This document shows, piece by piece, positions 52,880 to 63,223 of a DNA stretch of 64,000 nt. The DNA comes from Dallia pectoralis. Lineage: Eukaryota > Chordata > Actinopteri > Esociformes > Umbridae. Each line of letters starts with the position of its first letter. Within the stretch, counting starts at the first letter, position 1. The notes under the pieces are model-generated. The model ran no database searches and was not told where the DNA came from. It was given only the letters and a program-made list of their open reading frames with translations. The stretch covers positions 9,409,096-9,473,095 of the forward strand of contig CM055744.1 of NCBI GenBank assembly GCA_029465975.1, written 5' to 3'. Made by a program: the position numbers and the translations under genes.

Positions 52880-53385
52880 CTATTCTTGTTGTGACAAATG
52901 AAGGCTATTCCACATTTGATGGATCACAAAGGAGACGTATACCAAATTTACAAGATGCCGCTGGAGTTCAATACGCCGTTTTTCAAGCAAGGTGGATGTA
53001 ATGGTCCGGGGGTTACAGGTTATTGGGGGTATTGAAGAACGAGGGCTTTTACCCCATTCGCAACGCCATGCCCTCCCATGTGGACGTTGTTTGATCGAAG
53101 CCAATTGCCTCCTACAACAGGACAATTACCCAAACTATGCAGGAACTATAAAAGGAAGAAGCAGTTAGCAGGTATTCGGTCTATAATGGAGTGGCCAGAA
53201 CAGTTACCGAATCTCAGCGGGATCTTATATACGAAGTGCATATCAAGCCGATCCGAATTGTGGGAGGTACTTCAGTAAGCATCGGGTGACATCTCCAGAG
53301 ATTACCTCAAGAAATTGACAACTAAAATGCCAATGGTTTGCAAGGCTGTAATTGCTGCAAATAGAGTAGTTGTCTTCAGTAGTTT
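52880..53385 (+). mobile_element. 3' half of a Tc1/mariner transposase (degraded)
   Basis: Plus-strand fragments match the C-terminal half of a Tc1 transposase: GDVYQIYKMPLE, then KLCRNYKRKKQLAGIRSIME, WPEQLPNLSGI (normally WPAQSPDLNPIE, which holds the last catalytic residue), LWEVLQ, DYLKKLTTKMPMVCKAVIAA and N. The DLNPIE-type motif is changed to NLSGI and there are several frame changes and stops, so it is inactive. It abuts a minus-strand N-terminal Tc1 half at 53386-53665. Confidence 0.78.
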
Positions 53386-53665
53386 TCTTCTGTCTATTGG
53401 GTCTTTTGACATAATTGAGTTTACCAGTTGTTTCTTCTTGTTAATGATGAACCAAACTGTTGACTTGGGCACGCCCGGGGTTTTTGCAGTGTTCCCCCGT
53501 GATTAATTGATTTCCAGTTCTGAGTCTGATAAGTGCGAGCTTCATGTGCATCAACACTGCTTTCTTCCTCATGTTGTCACACCCGAACAACAAACTCCAA
53601 ACGGGACCCATCGCAGACTCCAAGCAGTTAGTAAATACAAGGTATATGCAACCAAATATAAACAT
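53386..53665 (-). mobile_element. 5' half of a Tc1/mariner transposase in opposite orientation
   Basis: The minus strand from 53665 reads MRKKAVLMHMKLALIRLRTG, NQLITGEHCKNPGRAQVNSL, VHH, a stop, then a region ending KRPNRQKKTTEDN. This resembles the N-terminal helix-turn-helix region and the GRPR-like linker of a Tc1 transposase (usual forms: IRLRNQNQSIRDIAKTLGVP and KRPGRPRKT). It faces the plus-strand C-terminal half that ends at about 53385. The two could be halves of one element after an internal inversion, or two neighbouring insertions. Confidence 0.6.
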
Positions 53666-53933
53666 TTAGGACTTTAGGGCAATATTATAGTATTATATCA
53701 TAAGGCATATTATGCCTACAATTCTGCTGGAACTCAGGGATCCGTAAAAACGGCGCTGACTCGTCGAGGCATGCAGGCGACTCCCAGGACACTTTATCTA
53801 CGGGCTCCAAGGTCCAGTTCCAACGCTTACAGGCGCTTTCGACGGTAGACGGGGGCTCTGACTGGTCCGTGCCTGACTGGGTTGGAGTTGTTTTGGCAGA
53901 GGAGCGACAGCATGTTAAGCATTGTGTCATAAT

Positions 53934-53960
53934 TGGTCATAATGTTTTGGTTCATCAGTA
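53934..53960. mobile_element. Solo Tc1 terminal inverted repeat
   Basis: TGGTCATAATGTTTTGGTTC followed by ATCAGTATATA is nearly the same as the right end of the Tc1 element at 62912-62938. No transposase and no partner repeat is visible close by, so it is a leftover end. Confidence 0.65.
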
Positions 53961-54459
53961 TATATACGGTATAGTATATATTTAGTGGCCTATGGCACTC
54001 TTGTTTACTCCAGGCTGCTTCATCTGGCATTGGAAACGGCTTTGAGCTCAGGTGATTCTAATCTCATTTTCGTCGCACCTGGAAATGTTGGCTTAATAGT
54101 GTATTCATTGATCGTTTCAATATTTTATCTTGACGTTAATTTCACCCGTTGAAAAAGAATACCTTTACCTCGGGCATCTATTTACCTTTACATCATAATC
54201 TTATATCACAAGCAGCTACTGTAAGCGCCCCTTAATATTCTGTGAAAGCTTAAAGTCTCGGGAGAAAGTCAGAGGGGGAGACCGAACGAAGTTACGAAGG
54301 AGAATAGAAACACATCTAGGACAGTCAGTGCCTTGGAGAAAACCAAAAATGTGAGGCGGAGAGGTTCTGTCAGCATAGAACGATGAAGGTACCGAGTTTG
54401 TGCTTTCCTCTGTGCACCAACCTGTCTCATCCTCCCTCCAACCTGTGAGTTTCCCCACT

Positions 54460-54835
54460 CACAGAGACACAGAGACACAGACGTACACACGCACAGTCAC
54501 ACAGGCACAGACACACAGAGGCACAGACACACAGGCACACAGAGACACAGACGTACACACGCACAGTCACACAGGCACAGACACACAGAGGCACAGACAC
54601 ACAGGCACACAGAGACACAGACACACACAGACACACAGACACAGACACACAGAGACACAGACACACACACACACGCACAGACACACTGACACACAGGCAC
54701 ACAGACACAGGGACACAGGCACACAGGCACACAGACACAGGCACACAGACATACTGAGGCACAGACACACAGGCACAGACTCACAGGCACACGGAGACAC
54801 ACACAGACACAGGTATACAGGCACACAGACAGGAG
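54460..54835. repeat. CA-rich minisatellite next to the MAM exon donor
   Basis: CACAGACACACAGAGGCACA-type units. A 60-70 bp block starting ACAGAGACACAGACGTACAC occurs twice (about 54470 and 54538). The tract ends about 35 bp from the donor of the exon at 54873. Confidence 0.92.
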
Positions 54836-54872
54836 TGTGCTAAATGGTGTAGCAGCATGCTTGGTCACTTAC

Positions 54873-54954
54873 TGCATGGGTGAGCGAGAACTCGGACTTC
54901 GTCCACCGCAATAAACCCTGGGTGGCCCTGTACAGATAAGGCCTCAAATATCAC
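54873..54954 (-). CDS. ptprt: ptprt exon: C-terminal end of MAM domain
   Basis: An 82-bp internal exon of a type R2B receptor tyrosine phosphatase. The minus strand reads VIFEALSVQGHPGFIAVDEV followed by RVLAHPC, which is the last strand and closing cysteine of a MAM domain, the extracellular module used for homophilic adhesion in this family. It starts in phase 0 after an AG acceptor (54955-54956). It ends one base into a codon before a perfect GTAAGT donor at 54867-54872. The split codon completes as Arg with the next exon, giving HPC-RKAPHFLRLQ, which is the family's MAM-to-Ig junction. No ORF of notable length marks the exon; it was found by reading the strand upstream of the Ig exons. 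The other MAM exons were not found between here and 64000, so they must lie further right. Exon length and phase fit what I recall of vertebrate R2B genes. Confidence 0.87.
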
Positions 54955-55616
54955 CTACCGCAGAGAAGTAGAAAAAGACAGAGGAAGGAGAAAGTCAGAA
55001 ACCCATTTCACATCGTCAGCTATATGTGTGAGCTTTTTTAATGAATATACAGGCATTATTTTTTTGTCCTGGCAAACAGAATTCCACACACTTCAAAACA
55101 CATGTTTCTCAACACATTGACAGCAGCTCTTTCAAGACAATTACTGCATTGAGAATCTCTGCAAAAAGTATATTTTTGCCAAAGCATACAAATCAAGCTG
55201 TTTTGGCCGAAAACCCTAACATGCTGTCTGTTCAAAAATGAGGGAATATGACATCACAAGAGAATTAGCTGGCCAATCAGTGGCCTTCTTGTGGAATGAC
55301 TGGTAATTTGCCCACACGGAAAATAACAAATAGAACAACAGGTTTTTTCTTATTGCAAGTAGGTAGAATCTAATAGTGAGCTGAAAACATGGATAGTTGC
55401 ATCTACAAACATACAAGCTGACAGATATGCCAAATGTCTTGCTGTTCTCATATGGGCCTGGAAAAATGTGTATGCCAGTACAAATGTCCTATATGACTGG
55501 GACATGTGGTGCTCACACAGGGCTTGATAAATCTACCAGACCAGACAGGAAAAGGCAACCCTGGATTTAAGGCTGAATGGCCACGGATAGATAATACTAC
55601 AGTACCATTGAACACG
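54955..55616. other. Intron sequence upstream of the MAM exon
   Basis: No earlier MAM exon found. The stretch is AT-rich and ends at the hAT MITE target duplication. Confidence 0.55.
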
Positions 55617-55624
55617 GCCAAACC

Positions 55625-55946
55625 TAGGGCTGCACAATTAAACGAATATTAATCGCGATTAGGATTTTGGTTTCCCACAGTTATATGAACATGATCGACT
55701 GCGGTATTGACGTTTAAAATATGTGCTCCGCTCGTAGAAAACACAGCTAAATATATAAATGAGCGCTTCCTGAAATTCCTCAGCCAGCCACCAGGGTGAT
55801 ATTTGTCTGCGCGCGCTGCCTCCAGCGATACAACAGATTGGAGACGGTCAAAACAAAAGACAAATGTCTGGAGTAGAAGATGAAGAGCTAGTCACGTTGA
55901 TCAAAATAATCGTGATAATCATGTTTGCCATAGTCGTGCAGCCCTA
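55625..55946. mobile_element. hAT-type MITE with 8-bp target duplication
   Basis: A 322-bp element with 11-bp perfect terminal inverted repeats (TAGGGCTGCAC at the left, GTGCAGCCCTA at the right). It is flanked by the 8-bp direct duplication GCCAAACC (55617-55624 and 55947-55954). An 8-bp duplication and TAGGGCTGCAC ends are typical of hAT elements. The interior has no transposase, so it is non-autonomous. Confidence 0.92.
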
Positions 55947-55954
55947 GCCAAACC

Positions 55955-58900
55955 TTAATCATAACCTGTTGTTTCAGATATTTGATTTTCACATTAGCAG
56001 ATGAGTAACCAGGCCAGCTCCCAGTCGATTCGACTGACACATCTAAACATTCAGAGAGCTCCACTTACATCTCCAAAGCATCCAGTAAGTGATAAGACGC
56101 AATTACGCGTTGAGGATTTCTTTTCAAAGCCACACAGATGCACAGTGAACGTAGCAACGCGATATGTGAACAAAAGATCACAGTACGTACTGTAGATCAG
56201 GAAACACTTTTTCCTGCATGCTATTTAGCGTGGCTTTTTCACGGCGCCTCATTCCCCCGAGAATTTTTGTTGGCGCTCTGGTATTGTTGCATTGCCACAG
56301 TGTTGAGTTGAAAGGCGTGAAGGCGGCAGCTGTTCTAAAATCTGGACAGACTCTCTTAATACCTGGCTCTGAGCCAGTTTACATCAACTTGGCTTGCTCA
56401 GCAGAGGATAAAAAATTCGACTGGTGTTGAAGAGGAGTTCACATATTGATGTGTGGATGTTTGAGGCACGGTGTTTGCTGCTAATGGTTAAGGTTACGTT
56501 CGAGGCAAGTATATTGAGAAAACCGTTTATTACAAAGGCTCTTAGCTTTTGTAAGCGTCAGATTAGCGTTACTGTCTCATCGACAAAGATGATATTGACT
56601 AAGATAATTAAGACGGAATAAAGTTTGGCAAATGAATGTCTACAGAGTGTTTTCTTCTCCATTCTCATAAGTTGAGAACTTCTGGAATCACAACAAAACC
56701 AGCAGACCTTTTAAAGTTGATGCCATCACAGTGAATTCCTCTACCGTAGCCCTCTGCCAATGCCTCAGCAGCTGTATAACTCACCTTATTTTCCTTCTGC
56801 AGCTATGCTTGTTAGTTTGGCCTGGCAGCCCCAGTCTGGCTGGATACTGGTAGATAGTAGCTGCCTCCGACCCAGGGGAGTGCCGGGTGAACCGGGTCAT
56901 AGGGCTCGTGACCGTTGGTCCGTTGTAAGGACCATGGGGAACCTCAAGGAATATAGTTTAAGGCAGGCCGTGACCTGATAATACTCTCCAAAGGACTTCA
57001 CCTAGAATGCCTAGGTGCTCCGCTCCTTTCAAGAAGAGTGGTGTTCAGGTGACTTTTGGAGGTCTGCGTGACTGTGAGGTAGTGAGTCTGGTCTCCTCAC
57101 TTTTCTCAGTCTCTGACATTTTTGTTTGTTTTTACATTTGCCACTTTTAAGTATAATTTCTCAATTTTCGGCTAGGTGGCGTAAGCATTTTTTTATGTGT
57201 TAAAAATAACAGATTTCCAACCTTTAGCTAGAGTATTAGGACATGGTGACAATGGAGCTATCTGGGTGTGATTGGCTGGAGCCTGCCATCATTACTGTAA
57301 CAAGCTGCAGGGATGAAACACAGAGTCAATCTGGCTGAAGAAAATGACATTCAGGGCCGGAAAAAAATGAAAAAGGGAGATTCTCAGGACGGTAATCTAT
57401 CGCTACATTATGGAAATTCACAGAAGTCTTTGAAATGAATGTTTGCTTGGCATCAGGCTAGCCTATTCCATGGTTCTCTGCGGCTGCTCTATTAACCACC
57501 TAAACACAGGGACTTGTTGAGAATCAACTAGTGAATACAACATGTTTTTGATTGGTACCGCTGTAGCAAACACAGAACGTTGGGAATGTGAGAATCAGGG
57601 TGGTTCACGGTGTGATTTATCAACTGCCCTAACTGCTTCAGAGGAAGAAAGGAGTGACAGAGACTTCGAACAGAGGTATTTGATTTGCTGGAGGGTGTCA
57701 ACAGCGATTTTCTAGTGACGAAAATGCGTGTGAAAAGCAGAGAGAAATTCCAATGTCACACACAGTCCGCTTGTGTGTGTCATGTGTGTGGAGAAACACG
57801 AATGCTGTCAGCGCTTTGTTGGAGACAAAAACCAAATAACTCGTGGCAGGGGATCGCAATTAAAGGGAAAATTCATTCGTGTAAAACGGGCCACTTATCT
57901 GTTGTGCCAGACTAACTTGTCCAATCAAACGCACAGTGGGGATTTAGCCGCCACTATAAAACCACACAGTCTGATTCAAAATACCAAGCCCAATAGTTAA
58001 CAGGCAATCAATTAAAATCAATGTTCTCAATTAATTATCTTTTAAGAACGTTCTCCGTTGCTTTAATTGACAAGCTATCAATTATTTTAAAGCGTTTTTT
58101 TATATACCAAAAGCAGAAAAGGTATGTTGAATTACCTTCACATTCTTAATATGATGGCGTATGTCTGTTTAGAAGAAAAACATGTTCTACGACGTTTTGT
58201 CGACAATGATACCATAACCCTTGTACGGTGTTCTAATGTCCAGGCAATTGTCAAAAAGAAAAAGCTGGCTCATCTTACGTGAAACAACTGTTCCCGACTT
58301 ACATTTACAAGCAAAAGGCAACCATGGAATCCAAAACAAAGACAATGTATAATGATGGACAGATCCAGAGTAGTCAACACCTTGAGCGTCAACTGCAGTG
58401 AAAAGACATAATGCTGTAAACAAGGCCAACAGACGTAATGCCATCAACAAAGCACTGCGTATGTGAGCAGGATATTAAGTCAGCCATAAAAACATTCCTA
58501 CGTGTATACATGTATGTCTAACATTTTCTAGCTAGCTGCAGATAATTCTTGTGTCTCTTGTCGGAATGCTTTTAGAAAGTAATTTGCATTGCTGGTTAGC
58601 TAGCTATAGCTACTGCTGATACTGTAAAAACAAGCTTATGAACAAGCCAGGAAACGTTCACTAACCAGCGACAGTAGCCAATATTTCCGGGTTTTAGGAC
58701 ATTTCTAATCATTAGGTAAAGTAGATAGCTTTACCTGATGTTTTGCTATAACGTTAGTTAATAACATTTATGTATTCTGTATAATATTTTTTTGGTCTAA
58801 TATTGCATGTAGTTATCAGAGACCAACCAGACCAGTTTTGCACAAGGTCATTAAGACCCCATTTGAATACGAAAAAAGCTGCAAGGGTATATGCCTAAGC

Positions 58901-59384
58901 GAGTGTGAACTGAATGGGCGTAAACAAAGACCAGCTCTCTTACAAGTGTGAATATCGTGTATGCCTTTTTCTCAGAACTAGGTAGAAAATGTTATCGACA
59001 TTTAAAGCAGCATATCTTACCATAACTTCATCTAACTGTAGTGCATTATATGCCATTACTACGCTCTGCGTATCAACCTTTATAAAAATAGCCAAACTCG
59101 TGAGCTTTGTTTTGTGACTTAGCCAATAGACTCATTATAGCTAACACAAAATGACCAAATACTCCCAGTACAATTCAAATATTTGTATTTTCATCTCACA
59201 AGGCCTTTAAGTATTTCAATTATAGCAAATGTTCAACAAACTGAATTTCATTAACTGAAAAGGGAATCTATTGACATTTAATTTAACAGAGAATAGATGG
59301 AAGGAAGATTGTCTTGAGTGAATTAGGGAACATGAAAAGCCTCACATTGACATGAAATAAAAAGCCTCACATTGACATGCGCGA
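55955..59384. other. Intron sequence, nothing recognised
   Basis: Searched on the minus strand for the large MAM exon without success. ORFs up to 87 codons are present, but none has splice signals or a known domain. Confidence 0.5.
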
Positions 59385-59628
59385 TGCCAAGTGTCAGCTG
59401 GAATGGTGTCAAGTACACTGCTACTTGACTCTGAAGCAGTGGAAACGTGTTCTCTGGAGGCATGATTCGTGCATCACTATCTGGTAGACTAATAGACACA
59501 TCTGAGTGTGGCGGATTCCAGGAGAAGGCTACCTACCAGAATGCATAGTGCCTATAGAGGGTCTGGTGGATGAGGGATAATGGTCTGGGGCTGTGAAGGG
59601 GTTTGAATAACTCTCAATGGCCTGTAAA
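59385..59628 (+). mobile_element. Fragment of a second Tc1/mariner family (transposase catalytic region)
   Basis: The stretch reads like the part of a Tc1 transposase gene around the first catalytic aspartates: tokens such as WNGVK, AVETCSLEA, and RLPTRMHSAY-like degraded text, then GGIMVWGC near 59575-59600. Several frameshifts and stops break it. GGIMVWGC is the conserved block upstream of the second catalytic Asp in Tc1 transposases. No inverted repeats were found on either side. It differs from the element at 60904-62938. Recognition rests on recalled similarity to common teleost Tc1 copies. Confidence 0.7.
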
Positions 59629-60903
59629 GTCTCTTGCAAAAGTATTCAACATCCTAACCAATTCTGTAATGAACATAAAATAGAAATAGTACTCATTGTT
59701 TGATATACATGTCATTCTTTGATCAGTGGGCTAATTAAGGTCCCTGGTTAGGTTCACAGGTGTTGTTTATTGTTTCTATGACCTGTCGATATCTACGGTG
59801 AGTGTTTTGTTCAACGTACTGTTTGTCTGTATTTTATAAGTCGCTGTGTAGTGCATTTTCATTTTAACAGTATAGCTTTTGTCGCCGTTTACGGTTTGTT
59901 TTTATTTTTAATTGATCCTTTCTTTTAAATGCAATATACACACAATATACACAATATGCTTGGCTTTCCTCTTTACTACAACTCGTTACGTGACAATTGA
60001 AAATAAAAAACTAAATGTATCTTTTGTATTTGTAAAATTCCCATCGTCACCATAGAATAATTGCATTTCCACGTCAAGCACGAAAGAGGAAATGAGAGAG
60101 AAAAACAGAACGTGGGGTCCATCATTTTCTTACTTAAAGGTTATTTAGCATGGCTATTTGCTGTCAGTGATAATTTACCAAGATAATTGTTTCCGGGGTG
60201 GCTAAACTATCCCCTCTGAGATCCTTTAGGGCACTGAATCCAGCTAATGCCAGGGGCCGAAAATAGACCGAAATAGAGTCATTTAGAGACTATTTTAGCA
60301 AGATTGAAGGACAGTTGCAGTGGACAAAGGTTCCGTGTAAAGCCAGAGCATATGACCATATTACCCATGTTTCGGAGAAGGGCCTAATTGGTTTTACCTC
60401 TCAAAACCATGGCTGCATCTTCAATAACACACTATTGCCAATTTGGTGCACTTCTTTTGACTAGGGTATATACGGCTCTTATAAGGAAGAAGTGTACTGG
60501 ACTGCACTTGCAGACGCATGCCTTGTTCAGGAAAGAAAAGAAAAACAGTTTTTAAAAAGGTTGACAAATTGATAGTCATTCTCAGGGTAAGACATATTGG
60601 AATCAGAGCCATTAAAATAGTACTTCTTATCATAGTGAATTCTAGAAGCCCGATGGTGCAATTGTTACTTTCACTCGGAAAATGAATTTGTGTTCGAGGT
60701 CAACTCATTTGTTATCCCTTTTGAATAGGTTTAGGACTACTGGATATAAAGTGATTGAGTTTCATCAGTGAGTATTTGCAAGTGATTAAATCTTATCGAA
60801 AATAAAAACAATATAAATGTTGTAGGCACCTGAAAGTCATACCAAATCCATAAAGTCGAGTACTCAGTAGTAACTGTTTATTTGCTAAATAAAATGATAT
60901 TTA
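59629..60903. other. Intron sequence with minor repeat debris
   Basis: TCTCTTGCAAAAGTATTCAA at 59631-59650 resembles a dispersed fish transposon end. Nothing else recognised. Confidence 0.45.
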
Positions 60904-62938
60904 CACTGATGAGCCAAAACATTACGAGCACTCACATGTGAAGCGAATAACGTTGATCATCTCCTAACAATGGCCCTGTGTAGGTTAGATGGTGACATAC
61001 AGTCAGTACATGTAGTAAAGGTGTTGGATGCACGACAAATGGGGAGGTTTAATAACCTGAGCAACTTTGACGAGGGCCAAATTGTCATGGCCGGACAAAT
61101 GGGTCAGAGCATCTCTGAAACGGCAGGGCTTATGTGGTGCAGTGGTCAGTACCTATCAACTTGTTCAGAGGACGGACAAACCACATACCGGTAACAGGGT
61201 GTTGGCCGCCCAATGCTCATGGCGAACGGAAAACAGGTCACAGAAATTGTTAATGATGTCAGTGCAAGACTGTGTCACATCACACACTGCTGCGTATGGG
61301 GCTGGGTGGCCGCAGAGTGGTCAGAGTGCCCATTATGACCCCTGTCCACCATCAGAAATGCCTACATTGGGCATGTGCGCATCAGAACTGGACCTTGGAG
61401 CTGTAAAAGATCGCCTGGTTCTGGTCAATACGTTTTGTTTTCTTATACATCACGGCAGTGTACGTGTGTATCGTTTAACTTGGGATGTGTCGGGGAAGTG
61501 TTGGGTAACTGTTGGGGAAGTGTTGGGGATGTGTTGGGGAAGTGTTGGGGATGTGTTGGGGAAGTGTTGGGTAACTGTTTGGGAAGTGTTGGGGATGTGT
61601 TGATGATGTGTTGGGGATGTGTTGGGGAAGTGTTGGGGATGTGTTGGGGAAGTGTTGGGGATGTGTTGGGGATGTGTTGGGGAAGTGTTGGGGATGTGTT
61701 GGGGAAGTGTTGGGGATGTGTTGGGGATGTGTTGGGGAAGTGTTGGGGAAGTGTTGGGGATGTGTTGGGGAAGTGTTGGGGATGTGTTGGGGAAGTGTTG
61801 GGGATGTGTTGGGGAAGTGTTGATGATGTGTTCGGAATGTGTTGGGGAAGTGTTGGGGAAGTGTTGGGGATGTGTTGATGATGTGTTGGGGATGTGTTGG
61901 GGAAGTGTTGGGGATGTGTCGGGGAAGTGTTAGGGATGTGTTGGGGAAGTGTTGGGGATGTGTTGGGGATGTGTTGGGGAAGTGTTGGGGATGTGTTGGG
62001 GAAGTGTTGGGGATGTGTTGGGGAAGTGTTGGGGATGTGTTGGGGATGCGTTGGGGATGTGTTGGGGAAGTGTTGGGGATGTGTTGGGGAAGTGTTGGGG
62101 ATGTGTTGGGGAAGTGTTGGGGATGTGTTGGGGATGCGTTGGGGATGCGTTGGGGATGTGTTGGGGATGTCGGGGATGTGTTGGGAAAGTGTTGTGTGTT
62201 GGGGATGTGTTGGGGAAGTGTTGGGGATGTGTTGGGGAAGTGTTGGGGATGTGTTGGGGAAGTGTTGGGGATGTGTTGGGGAAGTGTTGGGGAAGTGTTG
62301 GGGAAGTGTTGGGGAAGTGTTGGGGAAGTGTTGATGATGTGTTGGGGAAGTGTTGATGATGTGTTGATGATGTGTTGGGTAAGTGTTGGGGATGTGTTGA
62401 TGATGTGTTGGGGAAGTGTTAGGGATGTGTTGGGAAAGTGTTGGGGATGTGTTGGGGATGTGTTGGGGAAGTGTTGGGGATGTGTTGGGGAAGTGTTGGG
62501 GATGTGTTGGGGAAGTGTTGGGGAAGTGTTGGGGAAGTGTTGGGGAAGTGTTGGGGAAGTGTTGATGATGTGTTGGGGAAGTGTTGATGATGTGTTGATG
62601 ATGTGTTGGGTAAGTGTTGGGGATGTGTTGATGATGTGTTGGGGAAGTGTTAGGGATGTGTTGGGAAATGTTCACCTGGGAAACCCTGGGTCTGGGCATC
62701 CATGTGAACATTTGACACGTGCCACCTATCTAAACATAGTTGCAGACTACCCAGCTCCATGGCAATAGTATTCCCTGACGGCAGTGGCCTCTTTCAGCAG
62801 GATAATCCATCTTGCCACACGGCACACATTGTTCGGGAATTATTTGAGGAACAGGATGAAGAGTTCAAGGTGTTGCCTCGGCCTCCACATTTCTCCAGAC
62901 CTTAATCTGATTGGTCATAATGTTTTGATTCATTGGTG
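60904..62938 (+). mobile_element. Degenerate Tc1/mariner element with a minisatellite expanded inside its transposase
   Basis: Both ends are visible. The left inverted repeat starts CACTGATGAGCCAAAACATT. The right end, read on the minus strand, starts CACCAATGAATCAAAACATT. Both are flanked by TA, the Tc1 target. Between them are Tc1 transposase remnants: LSNFDEGQIVMAGQMGQSIS (N-terminal DNA-binding part, about 61060-61130), a degraded middle up to about 61470, then TYLNIVAD (about 62725) and, after a frameshift, FPDGSGLFQQDN and CHTAHIVRELFEEQDEEFKV (about 62775-62875), which includes the second catalytic region (QQDN). The stretch that should code for about 30 residues in the middle is replaced by the 11-bp minisatellite at 61480-62670. 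The 3' third of the transposase after PPHFS is deleted. The element is dead. Confidence 0.85.
61480..62670. repeat. 11-bp G-rich minisatellite (TGTTGGGGAAG / TGTTGGGGATG)
   Basis: About 108 units of 11 bp, alternating between two main variants with rarer TGTTGATGATG, TGTTAGGGATG and TGTTGGGTAAG units. A longer-order duplication is visible: the segment around 62280-62420 recurs around 62520-62660 with the same variant order. It produces long spurious ORFs on both strands (for example 61443-62711 on the minus strand, Thr/Pro/His-rich), because 11-bp units read as 11-codon periods with no stops. The plus strand carries a GGGG run every 11 bases. Confidence 0.97.
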
Positions 62939-63039
62939 TATACGTACAGTATATTTAACAGACAAACTCCTACGACCCAAATAAATGGATTTAATTTTAC
63001 TTTCAGGTGCCTAAGACTTTTGCACAGTGCTGTAGGCAG

Positions 63040-63100
63040 GCCCGCATTAACCTGCCGTTAGGCCCTGGGGCTGAGAGGTTTTTTAGGCCCACAATAAAAA
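63040..63100 (+). mobile_element. Unclassified repeat fragment upstream of the LINE
   Basis: GGCCCGCATTAACCTGCCGT and the following TAGGCCCTGGGGCTGAGAGG resemble a dispersed fish repeat end I have seen elsewhere, but I cannot name the family. Just left of it, GTGCCTAAGACTTTTGCACA (63008-63027) is a motif often seen at ends of fish DNA transposons. Confidence 0.35.
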
Positions 63101-63223
63101 AAAGTCTAATGATCACATATGTCTATATACAAAAAAAGCAAAGTTTCTCTCTGGGAGATATAGCCCAACGAAGACAGAATTCCATTAAAAAAAATCCACA
63201 ACAGCAATGTAAAATCCACAACA

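Larger units (their letters stand above)
52393..54872 (-). other. ptprt: Intron between the MAM and Ig exons of ptprt
   Basis: A 2,480-bp phase-1 intron (GTAAGT to TTTTCCAG). It has been invaded by the Tc1 halves at 52880-53665, the solo Tc1 end at 53934 and the CA-rich minisatellite at 54460-54835. Confidence 0.85.

Noticed and set aside
58187..58450. Minus-strand ORF beginning MLMALRLLALFTALCLFTAV, like a signal peptide
   Set aside because: The hydrophobic start is followed by no domain, and there is no splice or promoter context; it could not be tied to ptprt exon 1, which should be far away.
61443..62768. 422-codon minus-strand and 309-codon plus-strand ORFs
   Set aside because: Both come from the stop-free 11-bp minisatellite inside a Tc1 relic.
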